Of a stretch of DNA of 64,000 nucleotides, positions 34,401 through 43,866 are shown piece after piece (within the stretch, counting starts at the first letter, position 1; every line of letters begins with the position of its first letter). This stretch comes from Gemmatimonadaceae bacterium (GTDB taxonomy: Bacteria; Gemmatimonadota; Gemmatimonadetes; Gemmatimonadales; Gemmatimonadaceae). Position numbers and translations under genes: made by a program. The stretch spans positions 248,001-312,000 of the forward strand of contig WYBP01000014.1 of NCBI GenBank assembly GCA_011525845.1. Reading direction: 5' to 3'. Under the pieces are notes generated by a model. That model was given only the letters and a program-made list of their open reading frames with translations, did not search any database and had not been told where the DNA came from.

Positions 34401-35410
34401 AGAAGCTCCGCGTGCTGGTCCTCGCGCATCCCGACCTCGTGCCGCCGGAGGTCGTCAGCGCCCTCTCGCCGCGTGAGTCGTTCGACATCAAGACCGAGTA
34501 CGACGTCATCTCCACCCTTCGCAAGCTCGGCCACGACGTGCACGTCCTCGGCGTGCAATGGGAGCTCCGCCCGGTGCGCGAGGCCGTGGACGTGCTCAAG
34601 CCGGACATCGTCTTCAACCTGATGGAGGAGTTCCACGGCGAGACGGTGTACGACCACAACGTCGTGAGCTTCCTCGAGCTGATGAAGGTGCCGTACACTG
34701 GCTGCAACCCGCGCGGCCTGATGCTCTCGCGCGGAAAGGCCCTCTCCAAGAAGATCCTGCACTACCACCGCATCCGGACGCCGGAGTTCGCGGTCTTCCC
34801 GATCGGACGGAAGGTGCGGCGCCCGAAGCGACTGAACTTCCCGGTGATCGTGAAGTCCCTGATTGAACACTCCTCGCTCGGGATATCCAAGGCGTCGGTG
34901 GTCGACTCCGACGAGGGGCTCGCCGAGCGGGTGCGGATGGTGCACGAACGGATCGGCACCGACGCGATCGCCGAGCAGTTCATCTCCGGCCGCGAGATGT
35001 ACGTGAGCGTCCTCGGCAACGACCGCTTGGTCGCGTTCACCCCCTGGGAGCTCGTCGCCGAGAAGGCGGAGCCGGGTGAGCCGCTCATCGCGACCGCGCG
35101 CGCGAAGCACGATCCCGACTACCAGACCAAGAAGGGTATCGTGATCCAGGCGGTGCAGCAGCTCCACCCGGACGTGGAGGAGCGGCTCCTGCACGACAGC
35201 AAGCGCATCTACCGGATCCTCGAGCTCTCCGGGTACGCGCGCGTGGACTTCCGCATCGACGAGGATGGGAAGCACTACTTCCTCGAGGCGAACCCGAACC
35301 CGGACATCGCCGAGCACGAGGAGTTCGCGTCGAGCGCGTCGTTCGACGGCGTGCCGTACCCGAAGCTCCTCGAGCGCATCATCCGGCTGGGGCTCCGCCA
35401 GCACGAGTAG
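34397..35410 (+). CDS. ATP-grasp ligase, D-Ala-D-Ala ligase-like
   Basis: A 337-residue ATP-grasp enzyme related to D-alanine-D-alanine ligases. The ATP-binding lysine region (NFPVIVKSLIEHSSLGISK, about 150-168) and the metal-binding end (RVDFRIDEDGKHYFLEANPNPDI) are visible. The N-terminal substrate domain is unlike Ddl, and a true ddl gene is present at 46815, so this is probably not a peptidoglycan enzyme. It forms an amide or peptide bond in an unknown product. It overlaps the metallopeptidase gene by 4 bp. Confidence 0.8.
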   Translation: MKKLRVLVLAHPDLVPPEVVSALSPRESFDIKTEYDVISTLRKLGHDVHVLGVQWELRPVREAVDVLKPDIVFNLMEEFHGETVYDHNVVSFLELMKVPYTGCNPRGLMLSRGKALSKKILHYHRIRTPEFAVFPIGRKVRRPKRLNFPVIVKSLIEHSSLGISKASVVDSDEGLAERVRMVHERIGTDAIAEQFISGREMYVSVLGNDRLVAFTPWELVAEKAEPGEPLIATARAKHDPDYQTKKGIVIQAVQQLHPDVEERLLHDSKRIYRILELSGYARVDFRIDEDGKHYFLEANPNPDIAEHEEFASSASFDGVPYPKLLERIIRLGLRQHE

Positions 35411-35519
35411 CGCTGCAGCGCGCGCACGAGCGTGCGTGCGAACGTTCTCGCGCGCCGCTGCGTAGCCCATGGACCGGCCGGCGCACGCGCGTCGGCGCGA
35501 TTCCCCCGACACCGATCCC

Positions 35520-36836
35520 ATGGAGAACCACCGAGCGCGGCCCGCACTCGCAGCATCCGTAGTGTCCCTGCTCGCCACCCTGTGCGCCCTGGCCCTCGGG
35601 AGCGCGATCCACGCAACTGGCGCCGCCGCGCAGGGCCCGCCGCCGCCGCCACCCCTCCGCGTCTTCCTCGACTGCCCGAGCGGCGGCTGCGACCGCGATT
35701 TCCTCATCACCGACCTCCCCTTCGCGCTCTGGACGCAGGACCGGCTCGACGCCGACGTGCACCTCCTCGTCACGCGCATCGGCACCCCGGCCGGGGGGAG
35801 TGAGTTCACGATGGGCTTCATCGGGCAGCGACGCTTCGCGGGCCGCGTGGACACGCTCGTCACCTTCGTGCCCCCCAACACCTCCGACGACACGCGCCGG
35901 CGCGAGATCGCCCGAGTCGCCAAGATCGGGCTCCTCCGCTACGCGGCGCGCCTCCCGGGGCAGGAGCGCTTCAGCGTCGTCTACGCGGCCCCGCTCACAT
36001 CCGCGCCGGCCAGCGGTGCCGCCGGCGCCGACGATCCCTGGAACCTCTGGGTCTACCGCGCGCGTGTGAACGCCAACGGCAGCGCCGAGAGCCGCGAGAG
36101 CGACTACGAACTCGGGGCCTCCCTCAGCGCCTCGCGCACCGCGGAGGTGTGGAAGCTCGACTTCTCCGTCGAGAACGAGTACCGCGCCAACCGATACGAG
36201 CTCTCCGACTCCACGGAGCGCCGCTTCATCCGGCGGAGCTTCGACGCGAGCTTCCGCGCGGTGCGCAGCCTCAGCCGGCACTGGTCGGTGGGCACGCGGG
36301 TGGCGAGCGAGCAGTCGGACTTCCGGAACCTCGACGCGAGCGCGGAGCTCGACCTCTCCGCCGAGTACAACTACTTCCCGTGGGCCGAGGCGACGAGCCG
36401 GCAGTTGATCGCACTCGTCGCGGTGGGCGCGCGATACAACGACTACGCGGAGGTCACGATCCGCGACCTCACCACGGAGCTCCGGCCGATCGCGCGCGCG
36501 ATCATCGCGGGGGAGTCGCGGCAGGCCTGGGGCACGGTGGACGCGTCACTCCGCTACGCGCGCTACCTCCACGACTCGGAGACCTACAGCATCAGCTTCA
36601 ACGGGCGCACGAGCCTCCGGCTCTCCCGCGGGCTCTCCCTCGACCTCCGCGGCGAGGCGGCGAAGGTGAACGACCAGCTCTACCTCCCGCGCGGCGATGC
36701 CACGGACGAGGAGGTGCTCACGCGACAGCGCTCCCTCGCCACGGCCTTCCGGCTCAATGGCTCGATCGGACTCAGCTTCACCTTCGGCTCGATCTTCAAC
36801 TCGATCGTGAACCCGCGGCTGGATGAGCTGCGCTGA
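35520..36836 (+). CDS. Predicted outer-membrane protein with CDRDF domain (paralogue B)
   Basis: A 438-residue exported protein, paralogue of the protein at 28747. The signal peptide runs to about GAAAQG (37), then a proline run and FLDCPSGGCDRDFLITD and LDADVHLLVTR motifs. The C-terminal two-thirds are beta-strand-like and share LSRHWSVG, the YNYFPW site, RGLSLDLRG, NDQLYL and the end FTFGSIFNSIVNPR with paralogue A. An outer-membrane barrel is the likely form. It lies 109 bp after the ATP-grasp gene on the same strand. The function is not known to me. Confidence 0.7.
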   Translation: MENHRARPALAASVVSLLATLCALALGSAIHATGAAAQGPPPPPPLRVFLDCPSGGCDRDFLITDLPFALWTQDRLDADVHLLVTRIGTPAGGSEFTMGFIGQRRFAGRVDTLVTFVPPNTSDDTRRREIARVAKIGLLRYAARLPGQERFSVVYAAPLTSAPASGAAGADDPWNLWVYRARVNANGSAESRESDYELGASLSASRTAEVWKLDFSVENEYRANRYELSDSTERRFIRRSFDASFRAVRSLSRHWSVGTRVASEQSDFRNLDASAELDLSAEYNYFPWAEATSRQLIALVAVGARYNDYAEVTIRDLTTELRPIARAIIAGESRQAWGTVDASLRYARYLHDSETYSISFNGRTSLRLSRGLSLDLRGEAAKVNDQLYLPRGDATDEEVLTRQRSLATAFRLNGSIGLSFTFGSIFNSIVNPRLDELR

Positions 36837-36848
36837 GGCGCGGCCGGT

Positions 36849-37238
36849 TCAGGTCTTGACCGGCATCGCGAAGACGACCGGGTTCCCGCCCGGCTCGCGC
36901 ACCGCGATTTCGTCCATGCCGTAGAAGGTCTGCCGCCGGGGCACGAGCACCGGTGTCTTCCCGAGCGCCTTGATCACCGCTTCGAGGTCGGTCACCTCCA
37001 GGAAGAGCGTGGTGCCTCCCATCGGCGCCTTTGCGAGGCTCGGCATGTCGTCGTGCACGCTCGCGCGCGTCTGATACATCAGCTCGACGCCATCCTTCAC
37101 CAGGATCACGAACCCGAGCCCATCGCCGTGCGGCACCTCGGCCACCTGCTCGAACCCCAGCGCCTTCCAGAACGGGAGGCAGGGCTCGATCGCCTCCACC
37201 ATGAGGACGGGCGTGATCTTCTTCAGGGTGTAGGCCAT
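36849..37238 (-). CDS. VOC-superfamily (glyoxalase-like) protein
   Basis: A 129-residue protein with one vicinal oxygen chelate domain: two beta-alpha-beta-beta-beta units, beginning ITPVLMVEAIEPCLPFWKALGF and ending FYGMDEIAVREPGGNPVVFA, with a metal-ligand-like Glu near the end (VREPGG). VOC proteins include glyoxalases, dioxygenases and resistance proteins; the role is unknown. The ATG at 37238 is preceded by CCGGAG. It is divergent from the VKOR gene with 55 bp between. Confidence 0.75.
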   Translation of the reverse strand: MAYTLKKITPVLMVEAIEPCLPFWKALGFEQVAEVPHGDGLGFVILVKDGVELMYQTRASVHDDMPSLAKAPMGGTTLFLEVTDLEAVIKALGKTPVLVPRRQTFYGMDEIAVREPGGNPVVFAMPVKT

Positions 37239-37277
37239 GGGCACTCCGGGGTACGGTTGGGTCGGGGACGGACGCGT

Positions 37278-37284
37278 TAACTTA
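37278..37284. promoter_or_regulatory. Overlapping divergent -10 boxes between the VOC and VKOR genes
   Basis: The sequence TTAACTTA reads TAACTT on the + strand (37278-37283, 10 nt before the VKOR ATG) and TAAGTT on the reverse strand (37284-37279). This would give two back-to-back promoters using one AT-rich box in a 55-bp gap. Prediction only. Confidence 0.35.
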
Positions 37285-37293
37285 TCCCCCGAC

Positions 37294-37785
37294 ATGACGA
37301 CCTCGCACCGTTCCGGCGTCCTCGGACTCACCTGGCGACAGCTCATCGCGATCCTCGCGCTAGTGAACGCGTTCGTCGCCACCTACCTGCACCTCTGGAA
37401 GATCGGCAAGGCGGGCGCGCTCGCCTGCGGCGGGAGCGGCGGGTGCGCCGTGGTGCAGTTCTCGAGCTGGAGCTGGTTCCTCGGCGTGGACGTCGCACTC
37501 ATCGGCGCGGTCGGCTACACGGCGATCGTGCTCGTGGCCGCGATCGGCGCGGCGGAGGCACGGGCGGACGCGCGGTGGCCCGCGCTGGCGCTCGCCGCGC
37601 TCGTCTACCCGGCGATCCTCTTCACGGTGCGGCTCAAGTACGCGGAGTTCTTCGTGCTGAAGACCTTCTGCCCCTGGTGCGCGATCTCCGCCGTCTCGAT
37701 CACCCTGCTCGGCGTGATCGTCGCGCTCGAGCTCCGGCGCGTGCGCGGCCTCGCGCCGGCTACTTCAGCCGACCGTACTTCCTGA
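37294..37785 (+). CDS. Vitamin K epoxide reductase (VKOR) family membrane protein
   Basis: A 163-residue membrane protein with four hydrophobic segments. The paired cysteines of VKOR are present: Cys45 and Cys51 in the loop (CGGSGGC) and the redox-active CPWC at 126-129. Bacterial VKORs re-oxidise DsbA-like proteins by passing electrons to quinone and so replace DsbB. There is no fused thioredoxin domain and no DsbA-like gene next to it. Its 3' end overlaps the convergent P1 peptidase gene by 26 bp. Confidence 0.85.
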   Translation: MTTSHRSGVLGLTWRQLIAILALVNAFVATYLHLWKIGKAGALACGGSGGCAVVQFSSWSWFLGVDVALIGAVGYTAIVLVAAIGAAEARADARWPALALAALVYPAILFTVRLKYAEFFVLKTFCPWCAISAVSITLLGVIVALELRRVRGLAPATSADRTS

Positions 37786-39019
37786 ACGTCTCCACCACGC
37801 GCGCCGCCGGGAGTCCGTAAACGCGGAAGTTGTCGGCGCCGGTCATCGTGTCGGCCGCGAGCATCGCGTTCACGATCGCCTCCTCGGTGGCCTGCACCGT
37901 CGCCAGGAAGAGCGAGGAGATGCGCGCGTTGGAGAGCATCGTGAGGCGCGTGCTGTCCCCGGCCATCGCCGTATTCGGGTTGGCGGTGGAGAAGGCGATG
38001 AAGATGTCCCCCGACCCGTTCGACGCGTAGCTCCCCACGCGCCCGAGGCCGAGTGAGACGCGCGTGGCGATCCGCTTGAGTTGGTGCGGGAGGAGGGGCG
38101 CGTCGGTCGCCACCACCGCGATGATCGAGCCGAGCTCGCGCTCCGGTGCCGTGTCGTCCCGCACGGCACCTTCGCGGCAGAGCGGCGGGGCGCGCTCGCC
38201 GTCGCGCGTGGGTGGGAGCACGCTGGCCGCAGTGCAGGCGGCGAGGTCGGTGATCTCCTCCCCCACGGGCACGCCGGCGATCTTCAGGTGGCGCTGCAGT
38301 CCGAAGTTGCACTGCACCAGCACGCCGATGGTGTACCCGCCGAGTTCCGCGGGCAGCTTGCGCGACGCGGTGCCGATCCCGCCCTTGAAGCCCAGGCAGA
38401 CCATCCCCGTCCCACCGCCGACCGCACCCTCCACGACGCGGCCGCCGCGCGCACCGTCGAGCGCCTCCTTCACATGCTCGGTCTTCACGTGGAAGCCGTT
38501 GATGTCGTTCAGCGACCCGTCCCAGGTCTCGGCCGCCACCGGGAGCCCCCAGGGCTGGAGTCCCGGCATCCCCACCTGCCACTGGAGGATCCCGTCGCGC
38601 ACCACGCCCACGCTGTTGGTGTTGGTGATGCCGATCGGGCCTTCGAGGATGCCCCCCTCCTCGAGCCAGGTGGTGCCGGTCATCTCGCCGTTGCCGTTGA
38701 GCGAGAACCAGGCGCCGAACACCGGGTCGTTGCTGCGCCGGCCGCGAGGGTGGACGATCGTGACGCCGGTGCGCACCGGTCCCGTGCCCACCACCAGCGG
38801 CCCCGCCGCCCCGCGGATGATCGTGCTGTGCCCCACCTCGACGCCGGCGACGTCGGTGATGGCGTTCAGCGCGCCCGGCGTGCCGCCGATCAGGGGCGTG
38901 AGGCCGAGGTCACCGGCGCGCGGGCGCTGGGCCTGCGTCGACTGCGCCGCCTGCTGGGCTTCCGCTTCGCCGGCGGGGAGCGTGAGCAGTGCGAGGGTGG
39001 CGAGGGCGACGAGGCGCAT
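37760..39019 (-). CDS. Secreted P1-family (DmpA/BapA-like) aminopeptidase
   Basis: A 419-residue N-terminal nucleophile peptidase of the P1 family, which includes L-aminopeptidase D-Ala-esterase DmpA and beta-aminopeptidases. The precursor is expected to self-cleave before the serine in LGSIIAVVATDAP, a conserved context for the new N-terminal nucleophile. A signal peptide (residues 1-21, ending AEAQ) directs export. Other family hallmarks are NAITDVAGVEVGH near the start and GGTGMVCLGFKGGIGTASR. GGAG precedes the ATG by 8 nt. A class III aminotransferase gene ends 20 bp upstream. Confidence 0.88.
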   Translation of the reverse strand: MRLVALATLALLTLPAGEAEAQQAAQSTQAQRPRAGDLGLTPLIGGTPGALNAITDVAGVEVGHSTIIRGAAGPLVVGTGPVRTGVTIVHPRGRRSNDPVFGAWFSLNGNGEMTGTTWLEEGGILEGPIGITNTNSVGVVRDGILQWQVGMPGLQPWGLPVAAETWDGSLNDINGFHVKTEHVKEALDGARGGRVVEGAVGGGTGMVCLGFKGGIGTASRKLPAELGGYTIGVLVQCNFGLQRHLKIAGVPVGEEITDLAACTAASVLPPTRDGERAPPLCREGAVRDDTAPERELGSIIAVVATDAPLLPHQLKRIATRVSLGLGRVGSYASNGSGDIFIAFSTANPNTAMAGDSTRLTMLSNARISSLFLATVQATEEAIVNAMLAADTMTGADNFRVYGLPAARVVETFRKYGRLK

Positions 39020-39039
39020 TGATTAGTCTCCGGAAGGTA

Positions 39040-40370
<1,331 letters not shown>

Positions 40371-40374
<4 letters not shown>

Positions 40375-40601
40375 CGTCGCGGATTCGGGGTCGGGTCGGG
40401 CGGCTGGAACGCCAGCATCCTCGTGACCGTGAGGGCGAGCGTCCGCTCGCCGAGCGCGCCGGACTCGTGCGTCCGTCGGCCGGCGAACACGAGGAAGATG
40501 TCGCCCGGCGGCGCGTATCGGAAGTTGAAGCACGCCTCGGTCGTCGTGACGAACGAGGCGCCCGATCCGCGGACCGGGCGCCTCGTGTCACACTTCCATA
40601 T
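40371..40601 (-). pseudogene. 5'-truncated gene remnant, NTR/TIMP-like C-terminal fragment
   Basis: An open frame of 76 codons runs from just after a TAG (40604-40602) to a TGA that overlaps the aminotransferase ATG. The peptide reads well as protein (EACFNFRYAPPGDIFLVFAG and GERTLALTVTRML), with a Cys, FRY and a hydrophobic strand-like stretch similar to netrin-type/TIMP-like domains. No ATG, GTG or TTG occurs before the conserved part. The open frame begins 18 bp beyond the tRNA-Phe gene. I read it as the tail of a gene whose 5' end was lost at the tRNA. The family match is tentative. Confidence 0.5.
40553..40586 (-). terminator. Hairpin downstream of tRNA-Phe, likely terminator
   Basis: Perfect 12-bp arms ACGAGGCGCCCG (40553-40564) and CGGGCGCCTCGT (40575-40586) with a 10-nt loop that itself contains TCCGCGGA. 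It starts 33 nt beyond the tRNA 3' end. On the reverse strand it is followed only by a short TTCGT tract. Confidence 0.6.
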
Positions 40602-40619
40602 CTATGTCGGACATCCCAG

Positions 40620-40692
<73 letters not shown>

Positions 40693-40701
40693 GAGCACCG
40701 A

Positions 40702-40730
40702 AACGTAGTCGGGGGCCGACCCGCTCTCAA
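40702..40730 (-). promoter_or_regulatory. Promoter of tRNA-Phe
   Basis: The reverse strand carries TTGAGA (40730-40725), a 17-bp spacer and TACGTT (40707-40702), with the tRNA 5' end 10 nt further on. The GC-rich region between -10 and the start resembles a stable-RNA discriminator. Confidence 0.6.
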
Positions 40731-40912
40731 GTCGCGGGGTACTGTGGGGCGGCAGTCCGCGCCGCGGCATCCCGAGGCCCTCCAGTGGAGGGATGCCGGG
40801 GAGACCAACCCACTCTCCCACGGCCCTGTCGAACTCCATACCTTGACCCTGTGCGGCGGGCGCCCGAAACGCCCGTCGCCACCCCCGTCCCATTCTCAGG
40901 ACCCACCGCTCC

Positions 40913-42337
40913 ATGAGACCTCAGATCACGCGGCGCACGACACCCGGCGCCATCGCCCGGGCACTCGCCCTGGCGTTCGCCCTGGCGTTCGCCTTGGCGT
41001 TCGCCCTGGAAGCACTCGCACCAACACCGGCCGCCGCCCAGGGCACCCCCCTGCGCGTGCCGGTCGTGGTGGACACCCTCCCCAACGGCCTCACCCTGAT
41101 CATCCACGAGGACCGGACCGTTCCCGCGGTGACCACGAACGTCTGGTATCACGTGGGCTCGGGCGACGAGAAGCCGGGCCGCACGGGGTTCGCGCACCTC
41201 TTCGAGCACCTGATGTTCATGGGCTCCAAGAACGCCCCCTACCCGCAGTTCGACCGGCTCCTCGAGGCTGCCGGCGCCAACAACAACGGCTCCACCACGG
41301 GTGACCGCACCAACTACTACGAGAGCGGCCCGGCGAACGCGCTCCCCCTCATGCTCTGGCTCGAGGCCGACCGACTCGGCTGGATGCTCGAGACCATGGA
41401 TGCGCCGAAGGTCGACCTGCAGCGCGACGTCGTGAAGAACGAGCGGCGCCAGAGCTACGAGAACCAGCCCTACGGACTCGTCACGGAGAACCTCCTGCCG
41501 GCGCTCTACCCGGCCGGCCATCCGTACTCCTGGAGCACCATCGGCTCCATGGAGGATCTCTCCGCCGCGTCGCTCGACGACGTGAAGGAGTTCTTCCGCA
41601 CCTACTACGCGCCCAACAACGCCACGATCGTCGTCGCGGGCGCCGTGAACCCCGACTCGGTGCGCCAGCTCGTGCGCACGATGTTCGGCGAGATCCCGCG
41701 CGGGCCCGCGATCACGCGCCCCACGCCATCGAAGTTCACGCTCCGCGACACCGTCATCGTGCTCGAGGATCGCGTGCAACTGCCGCGCCTCTACCTGGCT
41801 TGGCATGGCACCCGGGAGTTCGGCCCGGACGACGCCGCGCTCGACATCGCGTCCTACGTCCTCGCCGGCGCCCGCAACAGCCGGCTCACGCAGGCCCTCG
41901 TCTACGAGCGCGAGATCGCCACCGGTGCGACCGCGTTCAACTCCTCCAAGCGGCTCGACGGGGACTTCCAGATCATCGCCACCGCACGGCCCGGCTTCGG
42001 GCTCGACACCCTGAAGGCGGTGATCGACGCCGAGCTGCGGCGGCTCGCCACCAGCGGACCGACGGCCCGCGAGATCGAGCAGGCCAAGAACGCGATCGAG
42101 GCCTCCTTCCTCAACCGCCTCGAGTTCGCGAGCGCCAAGGCCGACCAGCTGAACGCGTACTACTACGCCACCGGCACCGCGGACTACTTCCAGAAGGACC
42201 TCGACCGCTACCGCGCGGTGAGGGCGGCCGACGTGCAGCGCGTCGTGCGGCAGTACCTCCAGGCGGGGCGCGTCACACTGAGCGTGGTGCCCCAGGGCAA
42301 GCGAGAACTCGCGGCGACGCGGGGGGTGGTGCAATGA
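40913..42337 (+). CDS. Secreted M16 zinc peptidase, catalytic subunit
   Basis: A 474-residue M16-family (pitrilysin/insulysin-like) peptidase. The inverted zinc motif HLFEH is at 95-99, with the downstream Glu ligand in NERRQSYENQPYG about 75 residues later. The signal peptide is unusual: residues 18-33 are an ALAF tetrapeptide repeat encoded by a 12-bp tandem array. M16 enzymes cleave short peptides inside a two-part chamber. The ATG of the next gene, a non-catalytic M16 partner, overlaps this stop (ATGA). Confidence 0.88.
   Translation: MRPQITRRTTPGAIARALALAFALAFALAFALEALAPTPAAAQGTPLRVPVVVDTLPNGLTLIIHEDRTVPAVTTNVWYHVGSGDEKPGRTGFAHLFEHLMFMGSKNAPYPQFDRLLEAAGANNNGSTTGDRTNYYESGPANALPLMLWLEADRLGWMLETMDAPKVDLQRDVVKNERRQSYENQPYGLVTENLLPALYPAGHPYSWSTIGSMEDLSAASLDDVKEFFRTYYAPNNATIVVAGAVNPDSVRQLVRTMFGEIPRGPAITRPTPSKFTLRDTVIVLEDRVQLPRLYLAWHGTREFGPDDAALDIASYVLAGARNSRLTQALVYEREIATGATAFNSSKRLDGDFQIIATARPGFGLDTLKAVIDAELRRLATSGPTAREIEQAKNAIEASFLNRLEFASAKADQLNAYYYATGTADYFQKDLDRYRAVRAADVQRVVRQYLQAGRVTLSVVPQGKRELAATRGVVQ
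40967..41009. repeat. 12-bp tandem repeat (3.6 units) in a signal peptide
   Basis: The unit GCCCTGGCGTTC is repeated at 40967, 40979 and 40991 (one mismatch), with a partial fourth at 41003. It encodes ALAF repeats forming the hydrophobic core of the M16 peptidase signal peptide. Unit loss or gain would stay in frame. Confidence 0.9.
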
Positions 42338-43866
42338 TCGGGCGTCAGGAGTCCCCAGTCGGCGCGCACACGCGCGCTTCGTCCACGTCCGCGCCACGCC
42401 GGTCCGTCGGCCTCGTCGTGGCCCTCGCCGCCGGCCTCACCGCTGGGCTCACCACCGCACTCGTGCCGACCGCCGGCGCGCAACAAGCCGCATTCGACAG
42501 GACCCGGCCGCCGGCACTCGGCCCCGCGCCCGCGCTCACCGTGCCCACGGTCAAGAGTGGCCGGCTCGAGAATGGCGTTTCGCTCCGTGTCGTCGAGCAC
42601 CGCGAGCTCCCGCTCGTGCAGGTCACGCTCCTCGTGGCTGGCGGCGGCCGGCTCGACGGCAACGATCGCGGGCTCGCGACCTTCGTCGCCAACATGCTCG
42701 ACGAGGGCGCCGGCAAGCGCGACGCCAATGCCCTGCAGGCGGAGCTCGCCTTCCTCGGCGCCTCGCTCTCCACGGGCGCCGGGTGGGACAACACCTCCGT
42801 CTCGCTCAAGGTCGCGCGCCGCAACCTCGAGGCGGCCCTCGACCTCATGGCCGACGTCGTGCTGCGCCCGACGTTCTCGGCCGCCGAGGTGCGCCGGCAG
42901 CGCGACCTGCGCCTCGCCGGACTGCTCCAGCAGAAGGACCAGCCGGGAGCGCTCGCCTCGCTCGCCTTCAACCAGCTCCTCTTCCCCGAGGGGCATCCCT
43001 ACCACCACGCGCTCGGCGGCGACTCCACCTCCACCGCGGCCATCGATTCGGCGGCGGTGCGCGACTTCCACCGCGGCAGCTTCCGCCCGGCGCGCGCGTC
43101 GTTCATCGTGGTCGGGGACCTGAGCGAGGCGGAGGCGCGCGCGCTCCTCGGCGCGCGCTTCGGGAAGTGGCGGGCCGAGGGGCCTGAGCGGACACCGCCC
43201 CCGGTGCTCGTGCAGCCCGCGCGCCCCACGGGCGTGAAGGTCGTGCTCGTGGACAAGCCCGGCGCCGCACAGTCCGTGATCCAGATCGGCACGGTCGGCG
43301 TCGAGCGCACCAACGCCGACTACGCCGCCATCGAGGTGATGAACACGATCCTCGGCGGGTCGTTCTCCTCGCGGCTCAACACCAACCTGCGCGAGACCAA
43401 GGGCTACTCCTACGGCGCGGGCTCCGGCTTCTCCTGGCGCCCGCTCCCCGGCCCCTTCCTCGCCTCGTCGAGCGTGCGCACGAACGTGACGGACAGCTCG
43501 CTCGTCGAGTTCTTCTCCGAGCTGCGCGCCATCCGCACGGCGCCCGTGGATGCGGAGGAGCTCGATCGCGCCAAGGCCTACCTCATCCTCGGCGTGCCGG
43601 GCGACCTCGAGTCCACGTCGCAGATCGCCGGGCAGGTCGCCGGACTCGCGAACTTCAACCTCCCTCTCGACTGGCTCACCGAGTACGTGGACCGGGTGGG
43701 CAAGGTGACGGTGGAGGACGTGAAGCGCGTGGCCGAGCGGAACCTCCCGGCGGAGAACGCCCTCGTGGTGGTGGTCGGCGACCTCGCGCGCGTGCGCGCA
43801 GGCATCGAGGCACTGAACCTCGGCGAGGTCTCGGTGCGCGAGGTCGGGCAGATCGTGCGTGAGTAG
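42334..43866 (+). CDS. Secreted M16 family protein, non-catalytic subunit
   Basis: A 510-residue M16-fold protein with a signal peptide (about residues 26-49, ending AGAQ). The zinc motif HxxEH is replaced by FVANMLDEG, so it should be catalytically inactive. The R/Y-type substrate-binding segment KGYSYGAGS near residue 365 is kept. This is the usual makeup of two-subunit M16B peptidases, in which one subunit carries zinc and the other the Arg/Tyr pair. It overlaps the catalytic gene upstream by 4 bp and pheA by 8 bp. Confidence 0.87.
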   Translation: MIGRQESPVGAHTRASSTSAPRRSVGLVVALAAGLTAGLTTALVPTAGAQQAAFDRTRPPALGPAPALTVPTVKSGRLENGVSLRVVEHRELPLVQVTLLVAGGGRLDGNDRGLATFVANMLDEGAGKRDANALQAELAFLGASLSTGAGWDNTSVSLKVARRNLEAALDLMADVVLRPTFSAAEVRRQRDLRLAGLLQQKDQPGALASLAFNQLLFPEGHPYHHALGGDSTSTAAIDSAAVRDFHRGSFRPARASFIVVGDLSEAEARALLGARFGKWRAEGPERTPPPVLVQPARPTGVKVVLVDKPGAAQSVIQIGTVGVERTNADYAAIEVMNTILGGSFSSRLNTNLRETKGYSYGAGSGFSWRPLPGPFLASSSVRTNVTDSSLVEFFSELRAIRTAPVDAEELDRAKAYLILGVPGDLESTSQIAGQVAGLANFNLPLDWLTEYVDRVGKVTVEDVKRVAERNLPAENALVVVVGDLARVRAGIEALNLGEVSVREVGQIVRE

